Assembly (NCBI RefSeq): GCF_014646375.1
Contig: NZ_BMNI01000001.1
Location: 765,949-829,948 of the forward strand
Source of the DNA: Nocardioides phosphati
GTDB lineage: Bacteria; Actinomycetota; Actinomycetes; Propionibacteriales; Nocardioidaceae
Length of the DNA stretch: 64,000 bases
Reading direction: 5' to 3'
Shown here: piece by piece, positions 17,398-25,890 of the stretch
Position numbering within the stretch: the stretch's first letter is position 1
How the letters are laid out: each line of letters begins with the position of its first letter
Notes under the pieces: model-generated
What the model was told of the DNA's origin: nothing
Database searches by the model: none
What the model saw: the letters and a program-made list of their open reading frames with translations, nothing else
Made by a program: the position numbers and the translations under genes

Positions 17398-18564
17398 ATG
17401 AGTGCTGGCATGTACGCCCTGTCCGAGGAGCAGCAGGAGATCCGGACCGTCATCCGCGCCATCTGCGACGACAAGATCGCGCCGTACGCCGCGGACGTCG
17501 ACGAGCAGGCCCGCTACCCGCGCGAGGCCCACGACGCCCTGCTCGCCACCGGCTTCTTCGCGCCCCACGTCCCCGAGGCGTACGGCGGCGCCGGTGCCGA
17601 CGCGCTCGCCACGGTCATCGTCATCGAGGAGATCGCCCGCGCCGACCTCAGTGCGAGCCTGATCCCGGCGGTCAACAAGCTCGGCTCGCTGCCCGTGCAG
17701 ATCGGTGGCTCCGAGGAGCTGAAGAAGAAGTACCTCGGCGGGCTCGCCAACGGCGACGGTGGCTTCTCCTACTGCCTCTCCGAGCCCGACGCCGGCTCCG
17801 ACGCCGCCAACCAGAAGACCCGCGCGGTCCGCGACGGCGACCACTGGATCCTCAACGGGGTGAAGCGCTGGATCACCAACGCGGGGGAGTCGGAGTACTA
17901 CACGGTGCTCGCGATGACCGACCCCGAGAAGCGGTCGAAGGGCATCTCGGCGTTCGTCGTGGAGAAGTCCGACCCGGGTGTCTCCTTCGGGGCCCCGGAG
18001 AAGAAGCTCGGCATCAAGGGCAGTCCGACCCGGGAGGTCTACCTCGACAACGTCCGCATTCCCGGCGACCGGCTGATCGGCGAGGAGGGCCGTGGCTTCG
18101 AGTACGCGATGAAGACCCTCGACCACACCCGCATCACCATCGCCGCGCAGGCCGTCGGCATCGCCCAGGGCGCCCTCGACTACGCCCTCGGCTACATCCA
18201 GCAGCGCAAGCAGTTCGGCAAGGCGATCGCGGAGTTCCAGGGCGTCGAGTTCATGGTCGCCGACATGGGCATGAAGGTGGAAGCCGCTCGTCAGCTGACG
18301 TACGCCGCCGCGGGTCGCTCCGAGCGTGGCGACGCGGACCTGACCTTCTTCGGTGCTGCCGCGAAGTGCTTCGCCTCCGACGTCGCCATGCAGGTGACCA
18401 CTGACGCCGTGCAGCTGCTCGGCGGCTACGGCTTCACCCGCGACTACCCGGTCGAGCGGATGATGCGCGACGCGAAGATCACCCAGATCTACGAGGGCAC
18501 CAACCAGGTCCAGCGGATCGTGATGGCGCGCCAGCTGCTCGCGGGTGTGCAGAGCCAGCTCTGA
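17398..18564 (+). CDS. short-chain-type acyl-CoA dehydrogenase (FadE)
   Basis: 388 residues, a complete and canonical enzyme. FAD/substrate motifs are CLSEPDAGSDAAN, WILNGVKRWITNAG, EKKLGIKGSPTREVYLDNVRIP and QQRKQFGKAIAEFQGVEFMVADM, then QLLGGYGFTRDYPVERMMRDAKITQIYEGTNQ with the catalytic base Glu-366. It oxidises acyl-CoA to trans-2-enoyl-CoA and resembles mycobacterial FadE25-type proteins. ATG at 17398 with GGAG about seven bases upstream; a second ATG at 17410 is possible. It stands alone on its strand, controlled from the region shared with the TetR gene. Confidence 0.94.
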   Translation: MSAGMYALSEEQQEIRTVIRAICDDKIAPYAADVDEQARYPREAHDALLATGFFAPHVPEAYGGAGADALATVIVIEEIARADLSASLIPAVNKLGSLPVQIGGSEELKKKYLGGLANGDGGFSYCLSEPDAGSDAANQKTRAVRDGDHWILNGVKRWITNAGESEYYTVLAMTDPEKRSKGISAFVVEKSDPGVSFGAPEKKLGIKGSPTREVYLDNVRIPGDRLIGEEGRGFEYAMKTLDHTRITIAAQAVGIAQGALDYALGYIQQRKQFGKAIAEFQGVEFMVADMGMKVEAARQLTYAAAGRSERGDADLTFFGAAAKCFASDVAMQVTTDAVQLLGGYGFTRDYPVERMMRDAKITQIYEGTNQVQRIVMARQLLAGVQSQL

Positions 18565-18582
18565 CGACGACACCGGTCGTCA
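18562..18582. terminator. bidirectional hairpin containing both stop codons
   Basis: TGACGAC (18562-18568) pairs with GTCGTCA (18576-18582) over a 7-base loop. The outer triplets are the stop codons of the convergent dehydrogenase and stress-protein genes. Confidence 0.45.
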
Positions 18583-19515
18583 GCGCGACGCCGCCTCCGG
18601 CGGACCCATCGACGGGACGACGGCGACGGGGAGGGGTGCCTGGCGCAGGACCGTCCGGGCGACCGTCCCGAGACTGACGCCGAACGGGCCATGGCGGTGC
18701 CGGCCGAGGACCAGGAGGGACGCACCGGCGGCCTCGCGCAGCAGTTGTCCGGCCGCTGAGCCAGTCGGTTGCGTCGTACGCACACGCACCCCCGGAAAGC
18801 GCTCGAGGTAGCCCGCGACCAGCGCGGGCAGGGGCGCGTCCTGCGCGTCGGACACCGGCCCGAAGCAGGTGTCGTACGGCGTGACCTCGCGGCCGCTGCT
18901 GACCCGGACCACGACCACGGGGGCACCGGTGTCCTGCGCCTGCGCGAAGCCGTAGTCGAGCTCGGCGCGACCGCTGGTCCCCGGATGCACGGCCACCACG
19001 ACGGGTGCGTCGGGCCGCGCGGGCCGGGGCGCGTCGTCCGGCACGACGACGACCGGCACCGAGCTGCGCCGGGCTGCGCCGAGGGAGGTCGACCCGAGCA
19101 GGAGCCTGCGGGTGGCGCCGAGCCCGCGACGTCCGACGACCAGGACCGCCTCCTCGCGGGCCGCTTCGGTCAGCTCGACGGCGGGGGAGCCGGAGCGCGC
19201 TGTCTCGGTGACGGCGAGGTCGGGGTGGTCCTGCGTGGCGCGGGCCCGGCCGGCGTGCAGGGCCTCGAAGCCCTCGCCGAAGCCGGGTGCCCGCGGAGCG
19301 GCGGGGCGGCGTACGACCGCGCCCGCCGTGGGGTCGATGACCGCGGTGAGCCGCAGGGGCCGCCCCGTGCGATCCGCGAGCTCGGCGGCGTAGGCGACTG
19401 CGGCGTGGTTGGACGCCGACCCGTCCACGCCGACCACGACCGCGGGGACGGGGTCGCCTGGATGGGCCGCAAGGCCTGCGGCGCTGCGGACGTCCGGCGG
19501 CTGGATGCTGGTCAT
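18580..19515 (-). CDS. universal stress protein, tandem UspA domains
   Basis: 311 residues made of two UspA domains (about 30-165 and 170-305). The first keeps the ATP-binding signature VVGVDGS near its start and GRRGLGATRRLLLGSTS at its end (G-2x-G-9x-G-S). The second has a looser LGRHRHGPFGVSLGTVAR. Such tandem proteins bind ATP and are induced by stress, hypoxia or stationary phase in actinobacteria. ATG 19515 is chosen because purine-rich GAGGAAGGCGGG precedes it and residues upstream do not fit the family. It appears monocistronic. Confidence 0.88.
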   Translation of the reverse strand: MTSIQPPDVRSAAGLAAHPGDPVPAVVVGVDGSASNHAAVAYAAELADRTGRPLRLTAVIDPTAGAVVRRPAAPRAPGFGEGFEALHAGRARATQDHPDLAVTETARSGSPAVELTEAAREEAVLVVGRRGLGATRRLLLGSTSLGAARRSSVPVVVVPDDAPRPARPDAPVVVAVHPGTSGRAELDYGFAQAQDTGAPVVVVRVSSGREVTPYDTCFGPVSDAQDAPLPALVAGYLERFPGVRVRTTQPTGSAAGQLLREAAGASLLVLGRHRHGPFGVSLGTVARTVLRQAPLPVAVVPSMGPPEAASR

Positions 19516-19643
19516 GGCCCGCCTTCCTCTGGGGATGACTCGAGTCCACCAGCCGCGGGCGCCCGCGGGGCAGGGCCGCACGTCGGAGGTGGGCGGGACC
19601 ATGGGCCCCAGCCTGCCGCTCGCCTGCAGGGTCGGGAGCCGGG

Positions 19644-20636
19644 TCAGCGGGTGACGACGATCTTGCCGCGGGCCTTGCCCTGCTCGACGTACGCCATCGC
19701 GTCGAGGGTCTGGTCGAAGGGGAAGGTGCGGTCCAGGACCGGGCGCAGCGTGCCGTCGTCGTACAGGCGGGCAAGCGTGGCGAGCTGCTCGCCGCTGGCC
19801 TGCATGAAGAGGAACGAGTAGCGCACGCCGAGCTTCCGCGCCGTGCGGCGGACCTTGCGGCTCAGGACGGCCATGACCGGCTTGAGCAGCGGCTGGCCGA
19901 GCTGCGTGGCGAACGAGGGGTCAGGCGGCCCGACCACGCTGATCGCCAGGCCACCGGGCCTGAGGACGGTGAGTGACTTCTCGAGGCTCTCGGGGCCGAG
20001 GGAGTCGACGACGACGTCGAAGCCGGAGAGGACCGCGGCGAAGTCCTGCTGCGTGTAGTCGACGACCTCGTCGGCCCCCAGTGCGCGGACCTTCTCGACG
20101 TCGCGGCTGCTCGCCGTGGTCGCGACGTGGGCACCGAGGTGCTTCGCGACCTGGATGACCGTGGAGCCGAGGCCGCCGGCGCCGGCGTGGACGAGGACCT
20201 TCTGCCCGGGCTGTACGCCGGCCACGTCGACGAGCGCCTGCCACGCTGCGAGCGCGACGAGGGGGACCGCGCCGGCCTCGGCGAACGAGAGCGTGGCGGG
20301 CTTGTGTGCGACGTCGGCCGCGTCGATCGCGATGCTCTCGGCGAAGGCGCCGATCCGGAGATCGCGGGGACGTGAGTACACCTCGTCGCCGACGCTGAAC
20401 TCCGTCACCTGCGACCCGACGGCGGTGACGACACCCGCGAGGTCATGGCCGAGGACGAAGGGCAGCTTGTACTTCAGCAGCTGCTTGAACTCGCCGTTGC
20501 GGACCATCTTGTCGAGCGGGTTGATGCTCGCGGCGCGGATGTCGACGAGGACGTCGCGGGGGCCGACGGAGGGCACCGGGACATCGGCCTTCTCGGCTCC
20601 GTCCGGTCCGTAGTGGGTGACGACGAAGGCCTTCAT
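19644..20636 (-). CDS. NADP-dependent MDR oxidoreductase (quinone reductase-like)
   Basis: 330 residues, zinc-free medium-chain dehydrogenase/reductase. The N-terminal GroES-like part (VLVDIRAASINPLDKMVRNG, VLGHDLAGVV) is followed by the nucleotide-binding motif HAGAGGLGSTVIQVAKHLGA. The zinc-ligand pattern of alcohol dehydrogenases is absent. It reduces a quinone, enone or similar compound with NADPH. Its ATG overlaps the TetR stop by 4 bases (20633-20636), so it is co-transcribed with, and probably controlled by, that regulator. Confidence 0.88.
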   Translation of the reverse strand: MKAFVVTHYGPDGAEKADVPVPSVGPRDVLVDIRAASINPLDKMVRNGEFKQLLKYKLPFVLGHDLAGVVTAVGSQVTEFSVGDEVYSRPRDLRIGAFAESIAIDAADVAHKPATLSFAEAGAVPLVALAAWQALVDVAGVQPGQKVLVHAGAGGLGSTVIQVAKHLGAHVATTASSRDVEKVRALGADEVVDYTQQDFAAVLSGFDVVVDSLGPESLEKSLTVLRPGGLAISVVGPPDPSFATQLGQPLLKPVMAVLSRKVRRTARKLGVRYSFLFMQASGEQLATLARLYDDGTLRPVLDRTFPFDQTLDAMAYVEQGKARGKIVVTR

Positions 20637-21244
20637 TCCTGCTCCTGGTTCGTTGATGAACCGGCGCGTCCGGACGCGCCGATCAAGGTCATGGCGTTGT
20701 CGTACGCCGCCGCGAGGATGCGGTCGGAGAGGTCGGGGTCCGTGACGGCGCGTGCGAGCTGGAGGGAGCCGACCAGCAGCGAGAAGAGGCCGATCGCCTG
20801 CTCGGTCACCCGGTCGGGGTCGCGTCCGTCCAGGTGACGCGTGATCGCCTGGATCATCGCGAGGGAGCCCGCGGTGTAGGCCTCCCGCACCGGGAGGTCG
20901 CAGCGGGCGACCTCGTCGAGGAGGGCTGCGGACGGGCAGCCGCCGGCCGGATCGTCGCGATGGGCGGGGGAGAGATACTCCCGGAGGTAGCCGACGACCG
21001 CCTCGAGGTCCGGCAGCGCGTCGACGACCGCCACCTGGTCGGCGAGCTGCTGCGTGACGACGGAGGCGATGAGGTCGTCCTTCGAGGCGAAGTGTCCGTA
21101 GAAGGCGCCGTTGGTCAGCCCGGCATCCGCGACGAGGGTCGCGATGCCGGAGCCGTCGAAGCCGTCGGCCTTGAAGCGCCGGCCAGCGGTCTCGATCATC
21201 CGGCGGCGGGTCGCTTCCTTGTGCTCGGCGGTGTAGCGGGCCAT
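20633..21244 (-). CDS. TetR-family regulator
   Basis: 203 residues from ATG 21244, chosen over an upstream start because GGAAGGAG lies nine bases before it and residues begin with the typical RYTAEHKEATRRRMIETAGRR. The helix-turn-helix continues GIATLVADAGLTNGAFYGHFASKDDLI, and the ligand domain (GCPSAALLDEVARCD) resembles the AcrR/NemR-like group with a conserved Cys that often senses electrophiles or quinones. It sits between the MDR oxidoreductase gene and the divergent flavin-oxidoreductase operon, both of which it probably controls. Confidence 0.86.
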   Translation of the reverse strand: MARYTAEHKEATRRRMIETAGRRFKADGFDGSGIATLVADAGLTNGAFYGHFASKDDLIASVVTQQLADQVAVVDALPDLEAVVGYLREYLSPAHRDDPAGGCPSAALLDEVARCDLPVREAYTAGSLAMIQAITRHLDGRDPDRVTEQAIGLFSLLVGSLQLARAVTDPDLSDRILAAAYDNAMTLIGASGRAGSSTNQEQE

Positions 21245-21285
21245 GACGGGGGTCTCCTTCCAGGGGCTTGCCACGACTTTAACAT

Positions 21286-21309
21286 TATGACCATACTATT
21301 ACGAACGTA
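21286..21309. promoter_or_regulatory. candidate operator: two adjacent 10-bp palindromes
   Basis: TATGACCATA (21286-21295) and TACGAACGTA (21300-21309) share the form TAYG-n2-CRTA and lie 14 bp apart in the divergent region between the TetR and flavin-oxidoreductase genes. TACTAT between them is a plausible -10 box. The stretch is markedly AT-rich against its surroundings. Confidence 0.5.
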
Positions 21310-21334
21310 CTGCAATGACGAACGGGAGAACCCC

Positions 21335-22582
21335 ATGGCTTCGCTGGCTGATCCGCTCGACCTGCCCTCCGGCGTACGACTCGCCAACCGCATCGCCAAG
21401 GCGGCGCTGAGCGAGGCCCTGGGCGACGCGGACAACTCGCCCGACGAGCGCATCGTCACGCTCTACCGTCGCTGGGCGGAGGGCGGCTACGGCCTGCTGA
21501 TCACCGGCAACATCATGGTCGACCGCGCGCACCTGGGGGAGCGGGGCAACGTCGCCATCGAGGACGACAGGGCCCTCCCGCAGCTGACCGCCTGGGCGAA
21601 GGCTGCCCACGACGGCGGCGCCGCGATCTTCGCCCAGCTGAACCACCCGGGCCGGCAGTCGAACCTGATGGACATCGGCCACACGCCGGTCGCGCCGAGC
21701 GCCGTGCCGCTCGCCCTTCCGGGTGCTGCGGTCCCGCGTGCGCTCACCGGTGCGGAGATCGAGGAGATCATCGAGCGGTTCGCCACGGCCGCCGAGGTCT
21801 GCGAGGACGCCGGCTTCGACGGCGTACAGCTCCATGCCGCGCACGGCTACCTCGTCACCCAGTTCCTGTCACCGCTGACCAACCTGCGCGACGACGAGTG
21901 GGGCGGCGACGCGGAGCGCCGGATGCGCTTCCTGCTCGAGGTCGTACGCCGTGTGCGTGCGCGCGTCAGTCCCGGCTTCGCCGTCGCGGTCAAGCTGAAC
22001 TCGGCCGACTTCCAGCGCGGCGGCTTCACCGAGGACGACTCCCGTGCCGTGGTCGCAGCCCTGGCGCAGGAGGGCGTCGACCTGATCGAGGTCAGCGGCG
22101 GCAGCTACGAGGCCCCGGCGATGTCGGGCTCCCAGGCCGCCTCGACCCGGGCCCGGGAGGCGTACTTCCTCGACTATGCCCGCTCGGTGCGGGCAGCGGC
22201 CGGCACCGTGCCGCTCGCGGTGACCGGTGGCTTCCGCACACGCTCCGGCATGCAGGACGCCCTCACGGCGGGGGACTGCGACGTCGTGGGCATCGCCCGA
22301 CCGACCGTGACGACGACGGACGCGGCCCACGTGATCCTCCAGGGCCGCGCGGCATCGCTGGAGACCCACGAGATCGGCGTCGGGATGCGCCGGGTGATCG
22401 GCCGCTTCGCGGACCTGAAGATGCTCGACGGGGTGGTCAGCCTGGCGTGGAGCACGGACCAGCTGCATCGCCTGGCGCGCGGTCTGGAACCGGACCTCGA
22501 ACGGGGCGCACTCCGCACCGTCGTCGCGATGGTGCGGCGCAACGGCAAGGTCTCCTTCAGGCAGCGCCGGGGGCTCAAGTGA
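21335..22582 (+). CDS. NADH:flavin oxidoreductase, old yellow enzyme family
   Basis: 415 residues with a single FMN-binding TIM-barrel domain. Visible motifs: ANRIAKAALSEALGD, LLITGNIMVDRAHLGE, AIFAQLNHPGRQ, GVQLHAAHGYLVTQFLSPLTNLRDDEWGG (the active-site HAAH and substrate loop), and VTGGFRTRSGMQDAL near the phosphate site. It has no C-terminal Fe-S/FAD reductase part, so it is of the simple OYE type. It reduces activated C=C bonds such as enones. First gene of a five-gene operon with 4-bp overlaps throughout (21335-25890). Confidence 0.92.
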   Translation: MASLADPLDLPSGVRLANRIAKAALSEALGDADNSPDERIVTLYRRWAEGGYGLLITGNIMVDRAHLGERGNVAIEDDRALPQLTAWAKAAHDGGAAIFAQLNHPGRQSNLMDIGHTPVAPSAVPLALPGAAVPRALTGAEIEEIIERFATAAEVCEDAGFDGVQLHAAHGYLVTQFLSPLTNLRDDEWGGDAERRMRFLLEVVRRVRARVSPGFAVAVKLNSADFQRGGFTEDDSRAVVAALAQEGVDLIEVSGGSYEAPAMSGSQAASTRAREAYFLDYARSVRAAAGTVPLAVTGGFRTRSGMQDALTAGDCDVVGIARPTVTTTDAAHVILQGRAASLETHEIGVGMRRVIGRFADLKMLDGVVSLAWSTDQLHRLARGLEPDLERGALRTVVAMVRRNGKVSFRQRRGLK

Positions 22583-23478
22583 GCCGCGCGACCTACGACC
22601 TGGCCGGGAAGGTCGTCCTGATCACGGGCGGCAACGGCGGGATCGGGGCGGCGACCGCCCGCGCGCTGCTCGGCCGCGGAGCCCGTGTGGTGATCGCGGA
22701 CATCGCGCCGACCACCCCCGAGCGGGCGCTCGAGCTCCACCGCACCCACGCAGTCGGCGTCGTCGCCGACGTGCGCGACCGGCCGTCCCTCGAAGCGGCT
22801 GTCGCGCACGCCGTCGACCAGTTCGGACGGCTGGATGTCGTCATCGCCAACGCCGGGCTGCTGGCCAAGGCGGCCACGCTGCGCAACACCCCGGCAGCCG
22901 ACATCGAGGCGACGCTCGCCGTCAACGTCACCGGTGTGGCCAACACGGTTGCGGCGGCCCTCCCGCAGGTGATCGCGAGCAAGGGGCAGGTCGTCCTCAT
23001 CAGCTCCGTGTTCGCCTTCCTCAACGGCATGGGCACGATCCCGTACGCGATGAGCAAGGCCGCCGTCGAGCAGCTCGGGCGCGGACTTCGCGTGGAGGTC
23101 GCCGACCACGGCGTCTCGGTGCTGACTGCGTACTTCTCGCTCGTGCAGACCGACATGATCGCCCGCGGCGTCGACGAGGACCCCGTGGTGATGGAGCTCA
23201 TGGGCGCACTCCCCAAGCCGATGCTGAAGCGGATCACGCCCGACCACGCAGCGGCCGGACTGGTCGAAGGCATCGAGAGCCGGGCGCCCCGCGTCGTACG
23301 GCCCGGCCTGTGGCGGCCGGTCTCGTCGCTGCGCGGCCTGCTCAACCCCACGCTCGACGCCCGCTTCGCGCAGGACCGTCGGATCCTCGACGTCCTGGCC
23401 CGCCTCGACGCGCGTCCGTCGCCGGCTCCCGTCCCTCCCACCGCCCCCGCAGCATCGTCCCGAAGGAAGAAGTCATGA
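22579..23478 (+). CDS. short-chain dehydrogenase/reductase
   Basis: 299 residues. Cofactor motif LITGGNGGIGAATA, NAG in VIANAGLL, catalytic Ser in LISSVF, Tyr-156 and Lys-160 in PYAMSKAA: a complete classical SDR set. The Asp in VIADIAP after the second strand favours NAD(H). The GTG start overlaps the preceding stop (GTGA). The C-terminal ~40 residues are a Pro/Ala-rich tail beyond the usual SDR length. Likely oxidises or reduces a hydroxyl/keto group on the substrate handled by the flavin oxidoreductase. Confidence 0.9.
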   Translation: MSRATYDLAGKVVLITGGNGGIGAATARALLGRGARVVIADIAPTTPERALELHRTHAVGVVADVRDRPSLEAAVAHAVDQFGRLDVVIANAGLLAKAATLRNTPAADIEATLAVNVTGVANTVAAALPQVIASKGQVVLISSVFAFLNGMGTIPYAMSKAAVEQLGRGLRVEVADHGVSVLTAYFSLVQTDMIARGVDEDPVVMELMGALPKPMLKRITPDHAAAGLVEGIESRAPRVVRPGLWRPVSSLRGLLNPTLDARFAQDRRILDVLARLDARPSPAPVPPTAPAASSRRKKS

Positions 23479-24317
23479 CCACCTGGAAGAACACCCCGAC
23501 CAAGAGCGTCGACGTCGACGGCACCCCGTTCGCCTACCGCGAGCTCGGCAAGCCCGGCGGCGTACCCGTGGTGTTCCTGCACCACTTCACCGCCGTGCTC
23601 GACGACTGGGACCCGCGCGTCCTCGACGGTGTGGCTGCCCGGCACCACGTGATCGCCTTCGACAACCGCGGCGTCGGCTCGACCGGCGGCAAGGTGCCCC
23701 ACGACATCGAGCAGATGGGTGCGGACGCGATCGCCTTCATCCGCGCGCTCGGCTACGACCAGGTCGACCTGATCGGCTTCTCGCTCGGTGGCGCGGTCGC
23801 CCAGATGGTCGCGCTCCAGGCCCCCGACCTCGTACGCCGCATGGTCCTCGCCGGCACCGGACCGCGCGGCGGCGGTGGCATCTGGAAGATGCCGTTCATC
23901 GTGGGCGGTGCCTACACGAAGGCGTTCCTGGCGCGGAAGGACCCGCGCCACTTCCTGTTCTTTCCGCGCAACGCGGAAGGCAAGAAGGCCTCGAACGAGT
24001 ACTTCGCGCGGCTGGCTGAGCGGACCCAGGACAGGGTCCGCCCGGTGACGAGCCAGGCGCGCAACGCGCAGCTGCGTGCGATCACCAGCGGAGGCCTGCA
24101 CAAGCCCGACGACCTGTCCGCGATCAAGATCCCCGTGTTCGTGGCGAACGGCGACAACGACCTGATGGTCTCCAGCGACCACTCCGCCGACATGGCGGCC
24201 CGACTGCCCGACTCGCGCCTGCGGATCTACCCGAACTCCGGTCACGGCGGGGTGTTCCAGCACTACCGCACGTTCGTGCCCGAGGTGCTGGAGTTCCTGG
24301 GCGAGGAGCGGGCGTGA
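23475..24317 (+). CDS. alpha/beta hydrolase (tandem copy 1)
   Basis: 280 residues. Core features are FLHHF (oxyanion region), AFDNRGVGSTGG, the nucleophile elbow GFSLGG with Ser-103, an acidic residue in VANGDNDLMV, and the catalytic His in NSGHGG. It is about half identical by eye to the product of the next gene, so the two arose by tandem duplication. Overlaps the SDR stop by ATGA, with GAAGGAAGAAG upstream. Expected to hydrolyse an ester, lactone or C-C bond in the operon's pathway; substrate unknown. Confidence 0.88.
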   Translation: MTTWKNTPTKSVDVDGTPFAYRELGKPGGVPVVFLHHFTAVLDDWDPRVLDGVAARHHVIAFDNRGVGSTGGKVPHDIEQMGADAIAFIRALGYDQVDLIGFSLGGAVAQMVALQAPDLVRRMVLAGTGPRGGGGIWKMPFIVGGAYTKAFLARKDPRHFLFFPRNAEGKKASNEYFARLAERTQDRVRPVTSQARNAQLRAITSGGLHKPDDLSAIKIPVFVANGDNDLMVSSDHSADMAARLPDSRLRIYPNSGHGGVFQHYRTFVPEVLEFLGEERA

Positions 24318-25150
24318 TCACCTCGTACCGGGAGGCCCCCTCGCAGACGGTGCGGGGCGGTGACGTCACCTTCGCCTACCGCGAGCTGGGACCGCGGGGC
24401 GGCGTACCGGTCGTGCTGTTCGTCCACCTTGCTGCCACCCTCGACAACTGGGACCCCCGCATCGTCGACGCGCTCGCCCGCGACCACCACGTGGTCGCGT
24501 TCGACAACCGTGGCGTGGGCGCCTCGAGCGGACGGGTGCCGGACACGATCGAAGCGATGGCCGATGACGCCTACACCTTCATCGCTGCGCTGGGGTTCGA
24601 GCAGATCGACATCATGGCGTTCTCGCTGGGAGGCATGGTCGCGCAGGACCTCGTCGTCAAGCACCCCGATCTGGTCCGCCGCCTCATCCTGACCGGCACC
24701 GGTCCGCGTGGCGGCGCGGGCATCGACAAGGTGGCCGGGGTGACCTTCGGGGACATCCTGCGCGCCACGCTCACCCGGTCGGACCCGAAGGAGTTCCTCT
24801 TCTTCAAGCGCAACGCCGCCGGGAAGAAGGCCGGGAAGGAGTTCATCGCCAGGCTCGACGAACGGACGAACGATCGTGACGCGGAGATCACCCTCACCGC
24901 GTTGAGGATCCAGCTGAAGGCGATCAGGAAGTACGGCCGTTCGGCACCGTCAGACCTCTCGGTCATCCAGGTGCCCACGCTGATCGCCAACGGCGATCAC
25001 GACCGCATGGTCCCGACCGCGCTCTCCGAGGACCTGCACCGCCGCATCGCCGGCTCGGAGCTCGTGATCTACCCGGACTCGGGCCACGGCGGCATCTTCC
25101 AGTACCACGAGCAGTTCGCCCGGCTCGCCGTCGAGTTCCTGGCGTCATGA
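24314..25150 (+). CDS. alpha/beta hydrolase (tandem copy 2)
   Basis: 278 residues, paralogue of the preceding hydrolase. AFDNRGVGASSG, AFSLGG with Ser-104, ANGDHDRMV and DSGHGG supply the same nucleophile-acid-His triad. The lid segment differs from copy 1 (GVTFGDILRATLTRSDPKEFLFFKRNA against a WKMPFIVGGAYTKAF region), so substrate preference may have diverged. GTG start, 4-base overlap with copy 1 and 4-base overlap with the next gene. Confidence 0.88.
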   Translation: MITSYREAPSQTVRGGDVTFAYRELGPRGGVPVVLFVHLAATLDNWDPRIVDALARDHHVVAFDNRGVGASSGRVPDTIEAMADDAYTFIAALGFEQIDIMAFSLGGMVAQDLVVKHPDLVRRLILTGTGPRGGAGIDKVAGVTFGDILRATLTRSDPKEFLFFKRNAAGKKAGKEFIARLDERTNDRDAEITLTALRIQLKAIRKYGRSAPSDLSVIQVPTLIANGDHDRMVPTALSEDLHRRIAGSELVIYPDSGHGGIFQYHEQFARLAVEFLAS

Positions 25151-25890
25151 GCGGCCCCGACTTCGTCACGGTGGACGTCTTCGAGCGGCCGCCCGGCGGA
25201 CGCATCAGGTGGCGTCGTGACCTCAAGCGCGCCATCGGCGGCGGCATCCCGGGCCTCCGCGGTGCGTCGGTCAACTTGGCGAACGACGGCACGCGCTCGC
25301 TGGTCCCGCACGTCGTCCCAGGTGGCACCGCGCTGGTGGCGGCCTGGGAGTCGGCGGAGGCGGCCGAGGCGGCGTTCGCAGGCCCGCTCCGCCGGGCGAT
25401 CGACGGTCCTGGTCGGTTCAGCCTCGACACCGAGCTGGTCCGGGTGAAGGTCGACTCCGAGTCCGAGGTCGACACGTGGCACGGCTGGAGGCCGTCCGCC
25501 GAGGGGGCCGCGCCGCTGGCCGACGGGGAGCCGATGGTCGCGATCGTGCACGGGATCCTGCGTCGCGGCCGGCTCCTGGAGTTCGTCCGCAACAACGTCC
25601 ACGCGGCCAGCCGGGCAGCACATCATCCCGGTCACCGTGGCAGCGTCGACATCTCCTCGCAGCTGCCCTACGAGCACACCTCGATCAGCCTCTGGAAGAC
25701 CTACGCCCTCGCGCAGGACTTCGCCTACAAGAAGGGCGGCCACGCGAGTGCGATGACGCATGCGCTCAAGCAGAAGACGCACCGGGTCGGCGTCTTCCTC
25801 CAGGCCCGCCCGCTCGCGGCCAGCGGCACCCTCGGCCTCGACCAGCCGCCGTACCCGCAGCTGCCGGCCGCCCGCCGCGCCGGGCTCTAG
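25147..25890 (+). CDS. spheroidene monooxygenase (CrtA)-like protein
   Basis: 247 residues. The C-terminal half contains HHPGHRGSVDISSQLPYEHT and SLWKTYALAQDFAYKKGGHASAM, the conserved block of CrtA-like proteins, which in photosynthetic bacteria are haem-dependent carotenoid ketolases. Outside carotenoid clusters the family is of unknown function. Here it is the last gene of the OYE/SDR/hydrolase operon, with no carotenoid genes beside it, so it more likely oxygenates a steroid-, terpenoid- or lipid-like substrate. Its stop overlaps the convergent TetR stop by 4 bases. Confidence 0.72.
   Translation: MSGPDFVTVDVFERPPGGRIRWRRDLKRAIGGGIPGLRGASVNLANDGTRSLVPHVVPGGTALVAAWESAEAAEAAFAGPLRRAIDGPGRFSLDTELVRVKVDSESEVDTWHGWRPSAEGAAPLADGEPMVAIVHGILRRGRLLEFVRNNVHAASRAAHHPGHRGSVDISSQLPYEHTSISLWKTYALAQDFAYKKGGHASAMTHALKQKTHRVGVFLQARPLAASGTLGLDQPPYPQLPAARRAGL

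Noticed and set aside
21898..22578. Long N-terminal extension of the SDR frame into the flavin-oxidoreductase gene
   Set aside because: The extension is an Arg/Gly-rich shadow of the oxidoreductase; GTG 22579 overlapping the upstream stop gives the normal SDR N-terminus.
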